This document shows, piece by piece, positions 1-7,760 of a DNA stretch of 64,000 nucleotides (position 1 is the stretch's first letter; every line of letters begins with the position of its first letter). The translations under genes were made by a program, and so were the position numbers. The DNA is from Nesterenkonia cremea (GTDB lineage: Bacteria; Actinomycetota; Actinomycetes; Actinomycetales; Micrococcaceae): positions 141,556 to 205,555 of the forward strand of contig NZ_BMIS01000006.1 of the NCBI RefSeq assembly GCF_014642675.1. The letters run 5' to 3'. The notes below the pieces were generated by a model that saw nothing but the letters and a program-made list of their open reading frames with translations, was not told the DNA's origin and did no database searches.

Positions 1-1
1 C

Positions 2-226
2 GCTTTCTGCCATCACATGGTGCGCGCGCTGATCGGCGCCTGCATCGATGTGGGGGAGGGGCGGCGCGATCCCGGCTGGGTGCTGAGCCGTCTGGAGCAG
101 CCCAGCTGGGACTCTTCAGTGCGCCTGGCGCCGCCCAACGGCTTGGTCTTGGAGTCGGTGCGGTATCCGGCCGACGATCAGCTGCGGGTGCGCGCGGAGC
201 AGACCCGCGCGCTGCGCTCGACGTGA
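2..226 (+). CDS. truA: tRNA pseudouridine synthase A, C-terminal part (gene starts before the window)
   Basis: The reading frame is open from base 2 and ends at a TGA. The 74 residues contain FCHHMVRALIGA, then a W...L segment and LAPPNGLVLESVRYP, which match the C-terminal part of TruA, the enzyme that makes pseudouridine at positions 38-40 of the tRNA anticodon arm. The catalytic aspartate would be upstream, outside the window. TruA usually closes the rpoA-rplQ ribosomal cluster and is commonly followed by rplM-rpsI; here those genes lie 13.7 kb further on. Family assignment is firm; the N-terminus cannot be seen. Confidence 0.85.
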   Translation, partial: AFCHHMVRALIGACIDVGEGRRDPGWVLSRLEQPSWDSSVRLAPPNGLVLESVRYPADDQLRVRAEQTRALRST

Positions 227-327
227 GGCTCTGACAGCCGCAGCTCTGGGCTGGCGGGTCTGGCCGCGGTAACCTGGTACCTAGGGAGGCCGGACGTCAC
301 AGCAGGCAGACCCAGGGGGACTCAGGC

Positions 328-1083
328 ATGATGAGACCGACGATGGCTCGATCGGACAGCACCACGACTGCAGTGCCCGCCCCGGCGGGTGAGAGGCTCT
401 CGGCAGGCGTCTTCGCAGCCTTGCTGATGTGTGTGATGATGCTTGCCGTCCTCGCCTCTCCCGTCTCTGCTGAGCCGGTGGGTGAGGAGCAGGAGGCAGC
501 CCAGCAGGATGAGCCTGCTCAGCAGGAAGGGGATGACTTCGCCATCTCGGTCACTCCCGACGACGGCACCGACATCTCCGAAGGCGATGAGCTCACCTTC
601 ACGATCGAAGCCACCAACGACGGAGACGAGGCCGTCGAGGTGGATATCACCCATGCCATGCCGGCAGGCTTCGAACGCGTCTCCTCCGATCCCGAGGGTC
701 AGCCCGTCGGCCACGAGATGGTCTGGAGGACCAGCGTGGAGCCCGGCCAGACCGCGACCTTCGAACAGACGGTGGCCCTCACGGATGAGGGTGCTGAGAT
801 GATCGAAGACGGTCAACCAGGCCAGGGGGAGCAGTCTGACGCCCCGGAGGGCGCCGACTTCAGCTCGACCGCCTGCGTCTACCAGACAGGGGGCGACCAG
901 GCTCTGGCGTGCCACTCTTCCTGGCACGAGCTCTCCGAGGGCCCACCGATCTGGCTGGGACTGATCATCGGCGCCGTCGTCGTGCTGGCCATCCTGGCAG
1001 CGCTCCTCTACTTCTACCGCTCCCGGACCAGTGCTCCGGCCGCTGAAGAGGCGGCAGGAGAAGAGGGCTACTCGAAAATCTGA
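328..1083 (+). CDS. Secreted, membrane-anchored protein with a DUF11-like domain
   Basis: A 251-residue protein. Residues 27-47 are hydrophobic and end in a signal-peptidase-like VSA site near residue 48. An acidic Glu/Gln-rich linker follows. Residues about 71-150 look like a DUF11-type beta-sandwich (ISEGDELTFTIEATNDGDEA, then AMPAGFERV), a repeat typical of Gram-positive surface proteins. A single membrane span lies at about 207-229, with a short charged tail and no LPXTG motif, so it should be anchored by the span itself. The start is supported by an AGGGGGA ribosome binding site 7 bases upstream. Function is unknown. It lies between truA and the convergent PTS regulator gene. Confidence 0.7.
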   Translation: MMRPTMARSDSTTTAVPAPAGERLSAGVFAALLMCVMMLAVLASPVSAEPVGEEQEAAQQDEPAQQEGDDFAISVTPDDGTDISEGDELTFTIEATNDGDEAVEVDITHAMPAGFERVSSDPEGQPVGHEMVWRTSVEPGQTATFEQTVALTDEGAEMIEDGQPGQGEQSDAPEGADFSSTACVYQTGGDQALACHSSWHELSEGPPIWLGLIIGAVVVLAILAALLYFYRSRTSAPAAEEAAGEEGYSKI

Positions 1084-1125
1084 GCGAGCACGACTCTGCG
1101 CGGCCACAGCTCGTCCGGCGCCGGC

Positions 1126-3036
1126 TCAGCTGTTGATGATCGCCACCAGCTCGTCCAGGAAGCTGGAGAAGTCTGTGCCGCGGCGCAGCAGCCGCTGCAC
1201 CGAGTCGGGTTCGTTGAAGACCTCAACCAGCTGCTCGAAGATCGTCTGGAAGGCAGAGCGCTCCTCCTCGCTGAAGGCCACCAGCGCCACCACCTGCACA
1301 CGGCCCTCGCCCCAGGGCAGCGAGCCCTCGGCGATGCCCAGCGAGATCGCAGTGGTGGTGCCGGTCATCTTCAGTGCATGCGGAACCGCCAGGGAGTCGG
1401 TGAAGGCCGTGGAGGAGAGCTGCTCGCGCTCGATGGTCCGCTCGATATAGTCCTGGTCGATCACCCCACGCTCGCGCAGCGGGGCAGCCAGCTGACGGAT
1501 CGCATCCTGTTCATCGACGGCCTTCAGCGGACGCAGGAACGCCGCAGGGTCCAGATAGGACTCCAGTTCGCTGCGCAGCCGCGCCAACCGGCGTGCTCGG
1601 CGCCGTTTCCCTGCCGCCGCCGAGATCCGCTCCATGTCCTGGTCGGTGAGGAACGGAGGCAGGTGCACGGTCCGCTCATCCGGGACGGGCGGTTCTATCG
1701 TGGTCAGCACCAGGTCGGTGTCGATGGAGGACCAGTCAGGATCCACGCGGGTCTCCATGCGGGTCACCTCGATCCCGCTGCCCAGGGATTTATCGATTCG
1801 CGCCCGCAGCAGCTCATGCATCTCGTAGTAGCCGGGGGAGATGATCGTGGCCGTCAGCGCCTCTCCGGCCCGGCGGCTGCGCTCCAGCTGCCCGCCCACA
1901 TGCATGGCGATATAGGCGATCTCGTCATCGCGCAGCGGGATGTGCAGCACCTGGGAGAGCTCATCGGAGATGGACACCGCCACCTGGAAGATCATCGGAT
2001 AGGCAGTCTTCAGCGAACGGGTCAGCGGGTTCCGGGACCAGGCCTGCTCCCGTGCACGGTGGGCCAGGTTCTGCACATGCAGGCTCAGTCGGCGTACGAA
2101 GGCCGCATGGTCGATGTCCACCATGTACTCCCGGGCCGCCCGCTGCACGGCCTCGGCCACTGCGGCCTCCACCGCCGGGTCCAGGGCGATCTGCGTGGAG
2201 GGATCCCCACCGGGGGCCACCACGCGGGTCAGCACCAGGGAGGCCAGATGGTTCAGATCCCCGCGGCCCAGGTTCATACCGAAGTGCCGGCTGCTCAGCC
2301 GTCCCAGCAGCTGAGCGATCCGCTCCTGCTGCTCGGCAGGCTCCACCGGGGTGCCCTCCACGGCCCGTCCCTGGGAGACGCGCTCGGCGGCGATGGCCAC
2401 ATGCAGCACCACATCGGCGGTGGCGAACTCATTGACGTAATAGCCCTGTTCGGCCAGCTCAGCGGCCAGTTCGCTCTTGAAGGGTCCGAAGGCGGAGCTG
2501 TCCACCGCACCGATCCCGGCTCCGCGGCGCATGCCGTCGACGTCGAAGTATCCGTGCTCCATCTCGGCGTGGGCCAGCGTGGACACCAGCTTCCGCTGTT
2601 CCAGCTCACCGCCCACCAGCAGCAGTCTCGGCCCGGAGCGCTCCAGAGCCAGTCCGGTGCCGTGGAGCAGGCCGCGCGCCCGGACCAGATCGGCCTCCAG
2701 CGTGGCCTCGGAGACATGCAGCCGTTCGGCCGCCCGGTGGAGGTCCACTCCGGAGGAGGCCTCCAGCAGCTCGCGGACCAGGGCATGCAGCCGGTCCCGG
2801 GGGGCGGTCTTGGGGCGGGAGTCCTTGGCGCGCAGACCGGCCAGCACGCTGCGGTCGGCCCGGTACCCGGCTGACCCGGACTCCACCGCCCCCTCGGCCT
2901 GAGCGTTGATCGCAGCGATATAGGAACGCACGCTGCGCGGGGTGACCCCCAGGCGGTCTGCCAGGACTGTTGAGGGCATCCACCCCTGATCACGCATGAG
3001 CAGTCCGATCAGCTGTTCCTGACGTCTGCGGCTCAC
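1126..3036 (-). CDS. PRD-containing transcriptional regulator (BglG/MtlR type) with EIIA domain
   Basis: A 636-residue protein starting with GTG after a GAGAGGA site. Order of parts: N-terminal winged HTH (about 1-60), a second HTH-like segment (about 90-130), two PTS regulation domains (about 190-405), an EIIB-like segment (about 410-490) and a C-terminal mannitol/fructose-type EIIA domain carrying SLAVPHAL, whose histidine should be phosphorylated. Such proteins are DNA-binding activators controlled by PTS phosphorylation. The EIIB-like segment begins TIISPGYYEMHE and lacks the usual phosphorylatable cysteine. It is divergent from the EIIB-HPr/ptsI genes, with a palindrome in the shared upstream region. 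Mannitol genes lie close by, so an MtlR-like role is likely but not proven. Confidence 0.85.
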   Translation of the reverse strand: MSRRRQEQLIGLLMRDQGWMPSTVLADRLGVTPRSVRSYIAAINAQAEGAVESGSAGYRADRSVLAGLRAKDSRPKTAPRDRLHALVRELLEASSGVDLHRAAERLHVSEATLEADLVRARGLLHGTGLALERSGPRLLLVGGELEQRKLVSTLAHAEMEHGYFDVDGMRRGAGIGAVDSSAFGPFKSELAAELAEQGYYVNEFATADVVLHVAIAAERVSQGRAVEGTPVEPAEQQERIAQLLGRLSSRHFGMNLGRGDLNHLASLVLTRVVAPGGDPSTQIALDPAVEAAVAEAVQRAAREYMVDIDHAAFVRRLSLHVQNLAHRAREQAWSRNPLTRSLKTAYPMIFQVAVSISDELSQVLHIPLRDDEIAYIAMHVGGQLERSRRAGEALTATIISPGYYEMHELLRARIDKSLGSGIEVTRMETRVDPDWSSIDTDLVLTTIEPPVPDERTVHLPPFLTDQDMERISAAAGKRRRARRLARLRSELESYLDPAAFLRPLKAVDEQDAIRQLAAPLRERGVIDQDYIERTIEREQLSSTAFTDSLAVPHALKMTGTTTAISLGIAEGSLPWGEGRVQVVALVAFSEEERSAFQTIFEQLVEVFNEPDSVQRLLRRGTDFSSFLDELVAIINS

Positions 3037-3094
3037 CGGGCTGTCCTCTCCACAGGACCACCCTATCGACTTCGGCCGAGGACCATAGCGTCCA

Positions 3095-3114
3095 CTTTCC
3101 GCAGGGGCGGAAAG
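3095..3114. promoter_or_regulatory. Perfect palindrome, candidate operator
   Basis: CTTTCCGC at 3095-3102 and GCGGAAAG at 3107-3114 form an inverted repeat with 8-base arms and a 4-base spacer. It sits midway in the 154-bp region between the divergent PRD regulator and the EIIB-HPr gene, where an operator is expected. Which protein binds it is unknown. Confidence 0.45.
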
Positions 3115-3190
3115 AACTCTGAGCCCCTCAGGCTGTCATTGTGCACTGGGTCACGGGACACTGGAGGGGAGAAGGACGGAAGGCAGATCG

Positions 3191-3811
3191 ATGAAGATCC
3201 TGGTGGTGTGCGGCGCGGGTGCGTCGTCGACGTTTGTCGCCCAGCGGCTCAACAGCGCCATGCGCGCCGAAGGGCTGGGGCATCAGGCGGACGCCGGGAA
3301 CGGTTCCTCCCTGCTCTACGAGCTGGACACCGCCGACGTCGTGCTGCTGGGACCGCATATGGCGGACACCGCAGACGACATCCGCGGCCTGACCGGAGAG
3401 CGCGGCCCCCTCATCACTGTGCTTCCTGACGATATCTACAGCGACCTCGACGGAACCCGGGCCCTCTCGGCGCTCCGCGAGGTCATCACTGTGCCTGCCG
3501 GGAAGAGCTCCCCGGCAGCCGAGAATACGGAAGAAGGAATCTCCATGTCCGCATCGCGCACCGTCACCGTCGCTTCCTCCTCCGGGCTGCACGCCCGCCC
3601 GGCCAAGCTCTTCGTGGAGGCCGCCCAGGGCACCGGCTCCCAGGTCACCCTGGCCAAGGGCGAGAAGAGCGTCAACGCCGCATCCATCCTGACCGTGCTC
3701 TCCCTGGGCGTGGAGAAGGGCGACGAGGTCACCCTCACCGCTGAAGGCGGCGAGGAGGAGCAGGCCCTCGACACCCTCGAGCACTTCCTCACCACCGACC
3801 ACGACGCGTGA
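3191..3811 (+). CDS. PTS EIIB (lactose/cellobiose-like) fused in frame to HPr
   Basis: A 206-residue ORF with two PTS domains. Residues 1-100 resemble a lactose/cellobiose-type EIIB, with the phosphocysteine loop VVCGAGASSTFVAQ (Cys7). A linker of about 18 residues leads to a complete HPr from residue 119: SSGLHARPAKLF carries the EI-phosphorylated histidine, and KSVNAASILTVLSLGV is the Ser46 region. The HPr portion has its own in-frame ATG at 3545 behind AAGGA with a 6-base spacer, so free HPr may also be made. No matching EIIC or EIIA of the lactose type is nearby. It overlaps ptsI by 4 bases (GTGA). Domain calls are firm; whether the fusion is made in the cell is inference. Confidence 0.85.
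   Translation: MKILVVCGAGASSTFVAQRLNSAMRAEGLGHQADAGNGSSLLYELDTADVVLLGPHMADTADDIRGLTGERGPLITVLPDDIYSDLDGTRALSALREVITVPAGKSSPAAENTEEGISMSASRTVTVASSSGLHARPAKLFVEAAQGTGSQVTLAKGEKSVNAASILTVLSLGVEKGDEVTLTAEGGEEEQALDTLEHFLTTDHDA
3534..3547 (+). promoter_or_regulatory. Internal ribosome binding site and ATG for free HPr
   Basis: AAGGA at 3534-3538 is followed by six bases and then ATG at 3545-3547, exactly at the beginning of the HPr domain and in frame with the upstream EIIB. The spacing is ideal for Shine-Dalgarno initiation, so the transcript could give both the fused protein and an 88-residue HPr. Confidence 0.6.
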
Positions 3812-5487
3812 GCACAGCGGGGACCCCTTCGATGAATGACCTGACCGGAATCGGAATCGGCCGCGGCATCGCCCACGGCCCCGTGGCGCGCATGGCCGCT
3901 CCGCCGGAGCCGCCGCAGGACGTGCCCTCCCAGCTGAGCCCTGAGGAGGAGTCTCAGCGGGTGGCCGAGGCCGTCCAGGCTGTGGCCGAGGAGCTCGCCG
4001 CCAGAGGCGAGCAGGCCGGCGGCCAGGCCCAGGACGTGCTCGAGGCCCAGGCGATGATGGCCCAGGACCCTGCGCTCGCCGACGCCGTCGCTGAGCGCAC
4101 CCAGGCCGGCAAGACCGGCGAATGGGCCGTGTTCGAAGCCTTCGACGAGTTCCGCCAGACCATGGCCGCCCTGGGCGGCTACCTGGGGGAGCGGGCCGCC
4201 GACCTCGCCGACGTCGCCCAGCGGGTCATCGCCCGGCTGCGCGGCCTGCCGGCCCCCGGTGTCCCGGAACCGGGCCACCCGTTCATCCTGGTGGCCGAGG
4301 ACCTCGCCCCCGCTGACACCGCGCTGCTGGACCTGGAGAAGGTCCTCGCGCTGGTCACCATCGAAGGCGGCCCCACCTCCCACACGGCCATCCTGGCCCG
4401 GGAGAAGGCCATCACCGCAGTGGTCGGCGTCGCCGCCGCTGAGGAGCTGACCGGGGGAGAGGACGTCATCGTCGACGCCGCCGCCGGCACCGTCACCGTG
4501 GCACCCACCCAGGAGCAGATCGACGACGCCGAACAGCGCATCGACCAGCGGGCAGCCGTCCAGGCCGCCCCGCTGTCCCCCGGTGCGCTCACCGACGGCA
4601 CCGAGGTCCCGCTGCTGGCCAACCTCGGCTCGCCCAAGGGTGCTGCCGAGGCTGTGGAGCTGGGTGCTGAAGGTGTGGGCCTGTTCCGCACTGAGTTCCT
4701 CTTCCTCTCCTCGGATGAGGCGCCCACGGTCGAGGAGCAGACCGAGTCCTACACCGAGCTGCTGCAGGCGTTCCCGGGCAAGAAGGTCGTGGTCCGGGCC
4801 CTGGACGCCGGTGCGGATAAGCCGCTGAGCTTCCTCACCAACACTGAGGAGGAGAACCCGGCCCTGGGTCTGCGCGGCCTGCGTGCCCTGCTGACCGACG
4901 AGCAGGTCCTGGATGATCAGCTCACCGCCCTGGCGAATGCCCAGGAGGCCACGGAGGCGGACCTGTGGGTCATGGCCCCGATGGTCTCCACTGTGGAGGA
5001 GGCCCAGCGCTTCTCCGAGCTGGCTCACGCCAAGGGCCTGAAGACTGCCGGCGTGATGGTGGAGGTCCCCTCCTCCGCACTGCTGGCCGAGAACATCCTG
5101 GGTGAGGCCGACTTCGCCTCCATCGGCACCAACGACCTCACCCAGTACACGATGGCCGCAGACCGCATGCTCGGCTCGGTCTCCCACCTCCAGGACCCGT
5201 GGCACCCCGCCGTGCTGCGGCTGATCCGCGAGGTGGGCGCCGCCGGACAGTCCACCGGCAAACCGGTGGGCGTCTGCGGCGAGGCCGCCGCGGACCCGCT
5301 GCTGGCCGTGGTGCTGGTGGGCCTGGGCGTGAACACCCTGTCCATGGCACCGGCTGCGCTCTCTGACGTCCGCACCGAGCTGACCCTGCACTCCGCTGAG
5401 AAGGCGCGCGCTGTGGCTCAGGCCGCCCTGGGCGCCTCCTCCGCGGCCGAGGCACGGAAGGCAGCCCTGGCGGCGTCGCAGTCCTGA
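3808..5487 (+). CDS. ptsI: Phosphoenolpyruvate-protein phosphotransferase (PTS enzyme I)
   Basis: A 559-residue enzyme I, which transfers phosphate from phosphoenolpyruvate to HPr and thus powers all PTS sugar uptake in the cytosol. The phosphohistidine motif GGPTSHTAIL (His192) lies in the N-terminal half. The C-terminal PEP-binding barrel shows GVGLFRTEFLF, GADKPL and IGTNDLTQY. The GTG start overlaps the HPr stop, which suggests translational coupling; an in-frame ATG at 3832 is an alternative that would shorten the protein by 8 residues. Length fits the family. A hairpin at 5502-5531 follows. Confidence 0.96.
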   Translation: MSTAGTPSMNDLTGIGIGRGIAHGPVARMAAPPEPPQDVPSQLSPEEESQRVAEAVQAVAEELAARGEQAGGQAQDVLEAQAMMAQDPALADAVAERTQAGKTGEWAVFEAFDEFRQTMAALGGYLGERAADLADVAQRVIARLRGLPAPGVPEPGHPFILVAEDLAPADTALLDLEKVLALVTIEGGPTSHTAILAREKAITAVVGVAAAEELTGGEDVIVDAAAGTVTVAPTQEQIDDAEQRIDQRAAVQAAPLSPGALTDGTEVPLLANLGSPKGAAEAVELGAEGVGLFRTEFLFLSSDEAPTVEEQTESYTELLQAFPGKKVVVRALDAGADKPLSFLTNTEEENPALGLRGLRALLTDEQVLDDQLTALANAQEATEADLWVMAPMVSTVEEAQRFSELAHAKGLKTAGVMVEVPSSALLAENILGEADFASIGTNDLTQYTMAADRMLGSVSHLQDPWHPAVLRLIREVGAAGQSTGKPVGVCGEAAADPLLAVVLVGLGVNTLSMAPAALSDVRTELTLHSAEKARAVAQAALGASSAAEARKAALAASQS

Positions 5488-5501
5488 CGTTCCGCTTCCA
5501 C

Positions 5502-5531
5502 GGGGCCTCGGCTGGACACAGCCGGGGCCCC
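5502..5531. terminator. Hairpin between ptsI and mtlA
   Basis: Arms at 5502-5514 and 5519-5531 pair over 13 bases with one G-U pair and a GACA loop. No T run follows. It could end or attenuate the ptsI transcript before mtlA, which starts 45 bases later. Confidence 0.5.
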
Positions 5532-5575
5532 ACACCACTACCGCACCCCTCTCAAGGATGAGAAAGGCACAGACT

Positions 5576-7651
5576 ATGTCCACCGCAACGGCTGAGCCGG
5601 CCGAAGGGCAGAAGCAACCCGGCGCCCTGCGCGTCGGGATCCAGAAGGTCGGATCCTTCATGTCGGGCATGATCATGCCCGTGGTCCCCGCGCTCATCGC
5701 CTGGGGACTCCTGACCGCAGTGCTGGTCAACATCGCTCAATGGACCACCGGCTGGGCGCCCGCCGAGGCCCTGGACACGGCGATCTTCCCGATGATCCAC
5801 TACCTGCTCCCGATCCTGATCGCAGTGCAGGGCGGCAAGATGGTCTACGAGACGCGCGGCGCCGTCGTGGGCGGCATCGCCACCCTCGGCGTCATCGCCG
5901 GTTCGGATTACATCATCGAGCAGTTCAACGCCGGTCGGCCTGAGGCTGAGCAGATCGAATACGTCCACATGTTCATCGGCGCCATGATCCTGGGCCCGCT
6001 GGCCGCATGGATCATGAAGAAGCTGGACGGCTTGTGGGAGGGCAAGATCAAGGCCGGCTTCGAGATGCTGGTCAACATGTTCTCCGCGGGCATCCTCGGG
6101 TTCTTCCTGGTGATCGGCGGATTCTTCGGTCTGGCCCCGGTCATCAACGGGCTGATGAACGTGCTGGAGAGCATCGTCGGCTTCCTGGTGGACAACGGTC
6201 TGCTGCCGCTGGCCTCGGTGATCATCGAGCCGGCCAAGGTCTTCTTCCTCAACAACGCCATCAACCACGGCGTGCTGACCCCGTTGGGTGCTCAGGAGTC
6301 TTCGGCGGAGGGCAGCTCCATCCTCTACCTGCTGGAGGCCAACCCGGGCGTGGGCCTGGGCCTGCTGCTGGCCTTCTCCATCTTCGGCGTGGGCGCAGCC
6401 CGGGCCACCGCACCCGGTGCAGCCGTCATCGTCTTCCTGGGCGGCATCCACGAGGTCTACTTCCCCTATGTGCTGATGAAGCCGGCCCTGCTGCTGGCCG
6501 TCATCGCCGGCGGCGCCACCGGTGTGGGCACCAACATGGTGTTCGACTCCGGACTGGTGAGTGCAGCTGCTCCGGGCTCCTTCATCGCAGTGATGATCAT
6601 GACTGCCTCTGGCAGCCACCTGGGCGTCATCTTGTCCGTGGTTCTTTCCGCCGCAGTGACCTTCGCCGTCGCCGCGCTGATCCTGCTCAAGGACCGCAAG
6701 AAAGACCTCGAGGGCGCGGACGAGTTCACCTCCGCGGTGGCCAAGACCGCCGCGGCCAAGGGCAAGTCCTCCGGCCACCTGAGCAACCTGGCCGGCGCCG
6801 CCGCAGTGCCCGCCCAGACCGAGAAGGTCATCCAGCAGGTCATCTTCGCCTGCGACGCCGGTATGGGCTCCTCCGCCATGGGCGCCTCCGTGCTGCGCAA
6901 GAAGTTCAAGGCAGCCGGCATCCAGGACGTGGAGGTCACCAATAAGGCTATCGCGGCCCTGCCCGGACACACCGACCTGGTCATCACCCAGGAGTCGCTG
7001 ACCGACCGCGCCCGCGGCCAGGAGCCGAACGCTATCCACGTCACCGTGGACAGCTTCATGAATGCACCGGAGTACGACGAGGTCGTGGAGCTGGTGCAGA
7101 ACTCGCGTCAGCCCGTCGCTGTGGGAGCGGGGGAGGAGTCGGCGTCGTCGTCGGCCGCCCCGGCCGCAGCTGAGGCACCCGCTGAGGCTGAGGCACCTGC
7201 TGAGGCCGGAGAGGAGTCCGGCATCCTGACCCTGAGCCAGGTGCGGATCCACTCCGGCTCCGTCACCCAGGAGGAGGCGTTGGCCGAGGTCTCGCAGATC
7301 CTCATCGGCGCCGGCGCGGTCACCGAGGACTACCTGCAGGCCATGAAGGACCGCGAGGACACCGTCTCCACCTTCATGGGCAACGGCCTGGCCATCCCGC
7401 ACGGCACCAATGACGCCAAGGATGCCGTGAAGACCTCGGCGCTGTCCGTGGTCCGCTACGACGGCGGCGTGGACTGGGCCGGCGACCAGGCCGACTTCGT
7501 GATCGGCATCGCCGGAGTGGGCGATGAGCACCTGGAGATCCTCTCCAAGATCGCTGTGCTCTTCGCCGACGAGGACGAGGTCGCCAAGCTCCGCGGAGCA
7601 TCCACCGAGGATGAGCTGCTCCAGATGCTCTCCGCGGTCAACGACGGTTGA
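5576..7651 (+). CDS. mtlA: PTS mannitol transporter subunit EIICBA
   Basis: A 691-residue membrane protein that imports mannitol and phosphorylates it to mannitol-1-phosphate. The EIIC channel domain (about 15-345) begins VGSFMSGMIMPVVPALIAWG and holds many membrane spans. The EIIB domain (about 420-515) has the phosphocysteine loop FACDAGMGSSAMG. After an Ala/Glu-rich linker comes EIIA (about 545-690) with GLAIPHGT. An ATG at 5558 is in frame, but the AGAAAGG site at 5561 is well spaced for ATG 5576, so I prefer that start. mtlD follows after 109 bases that contain a long inverted repeat. The assignment is supported by the adjacent mtlD. Confidence 0.95.
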   Translation: MSTATAEPAEGQKQPGALRVGIQKVGSFMSGMIMPVVPALIAWGLLTAVLVNIAQWTTGWAPAEALDTAIFPMIHYLLPILIAVQGGKMVYETRGAVVGGIATLGVIAGSDYIIEQFNAGRPEAEQIEYVHMFIGAMILGPLAAWIMKKLDGLWEGKIKAGFEMLVNMFSAGILGFFLVIGGFFGLAPVINGLMNVLESIVGFLVDNGLLPLASVIIEPAKVFFLNNAINHGVLTPLGAQESSAEGSSILYLLEANPGVGLGLLLAFSIFGVGAARATAPGAAVIVFLGGIHEVYFPYVLMKPALLLAVIAGGATGVGTNMVFDSGLVSAAAPGSFIAVMIMTASGSHLGVILSVVLSAAVTFAVAALILLKDRKKDLEGADEFTSAVAKTAAAKGKSSGHLSNLAGAAAVPAQTEKVIQQVIFACDAGMGSSAMGASVLRKKFKAAGIQDVEVTNKAIAALPGHTDLVITQESLTDRARGQEPNAIHVTVDSFMNAPEYDEVVELVQNSRQPVAVGAGEESASSSAAPAAAEAPAEAEAPAEAGEESGILTLSQVRIHSGSVTQEEALAEVSQILIGAGAVTEDYLQAMKDREDTVSTFMGNGLAIPHGTNDAKDAVKTSALSVVRYDGGVDWAGDQADFVIGIAGVGDEHLEILSKIAVLFADEDEVAKLRGASTEDELLQMLSAVNDG

Positions 7652-7666
7652 GGCTCAACCCATACG

Positions 7667-7735
7667 AATTGCGTACCGGATTGTCGACAATGGGGACCGT
7701 GATCGCCCCCATTCGCCACAATCCGGTACACGATC
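7667..7735. repeat. Long inverted repeat between mtlA and mtlD
   Basis: Core arms at 7673-7695 and 7707-7729 match over 19 of 23 bases, with a central mismatch patch and an 11-base loop; weaker pairing extends outward by about 6 bases. The left arm also contains the palindrome TTGTCGACAA (7681-7690). It may be an RNA hairpin that sets the mtlA:mtlD mRNA ratio, or a protein-binding operator. No T run follows, so it is not a typical terminator. Confidence 0.7.
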
Positions 7736-7760
7736 CACACTGAGGGATAGGAAGAGATCC

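Noticed and set aside
322..1107. Long minus-strand ORF opposite the DUF11-like protein gene
   Set aside because: It is a mirror of the real gene in GC-rich DNA: odd composition, no motif, no ribosome binding site. The same applies to other long antisense ORFs, such as those at 1378-2874, 3436-5733, 5552-7531, 23766-26480, 27509-29404, 32993-35161, 56326-58014 and 59933-62884.
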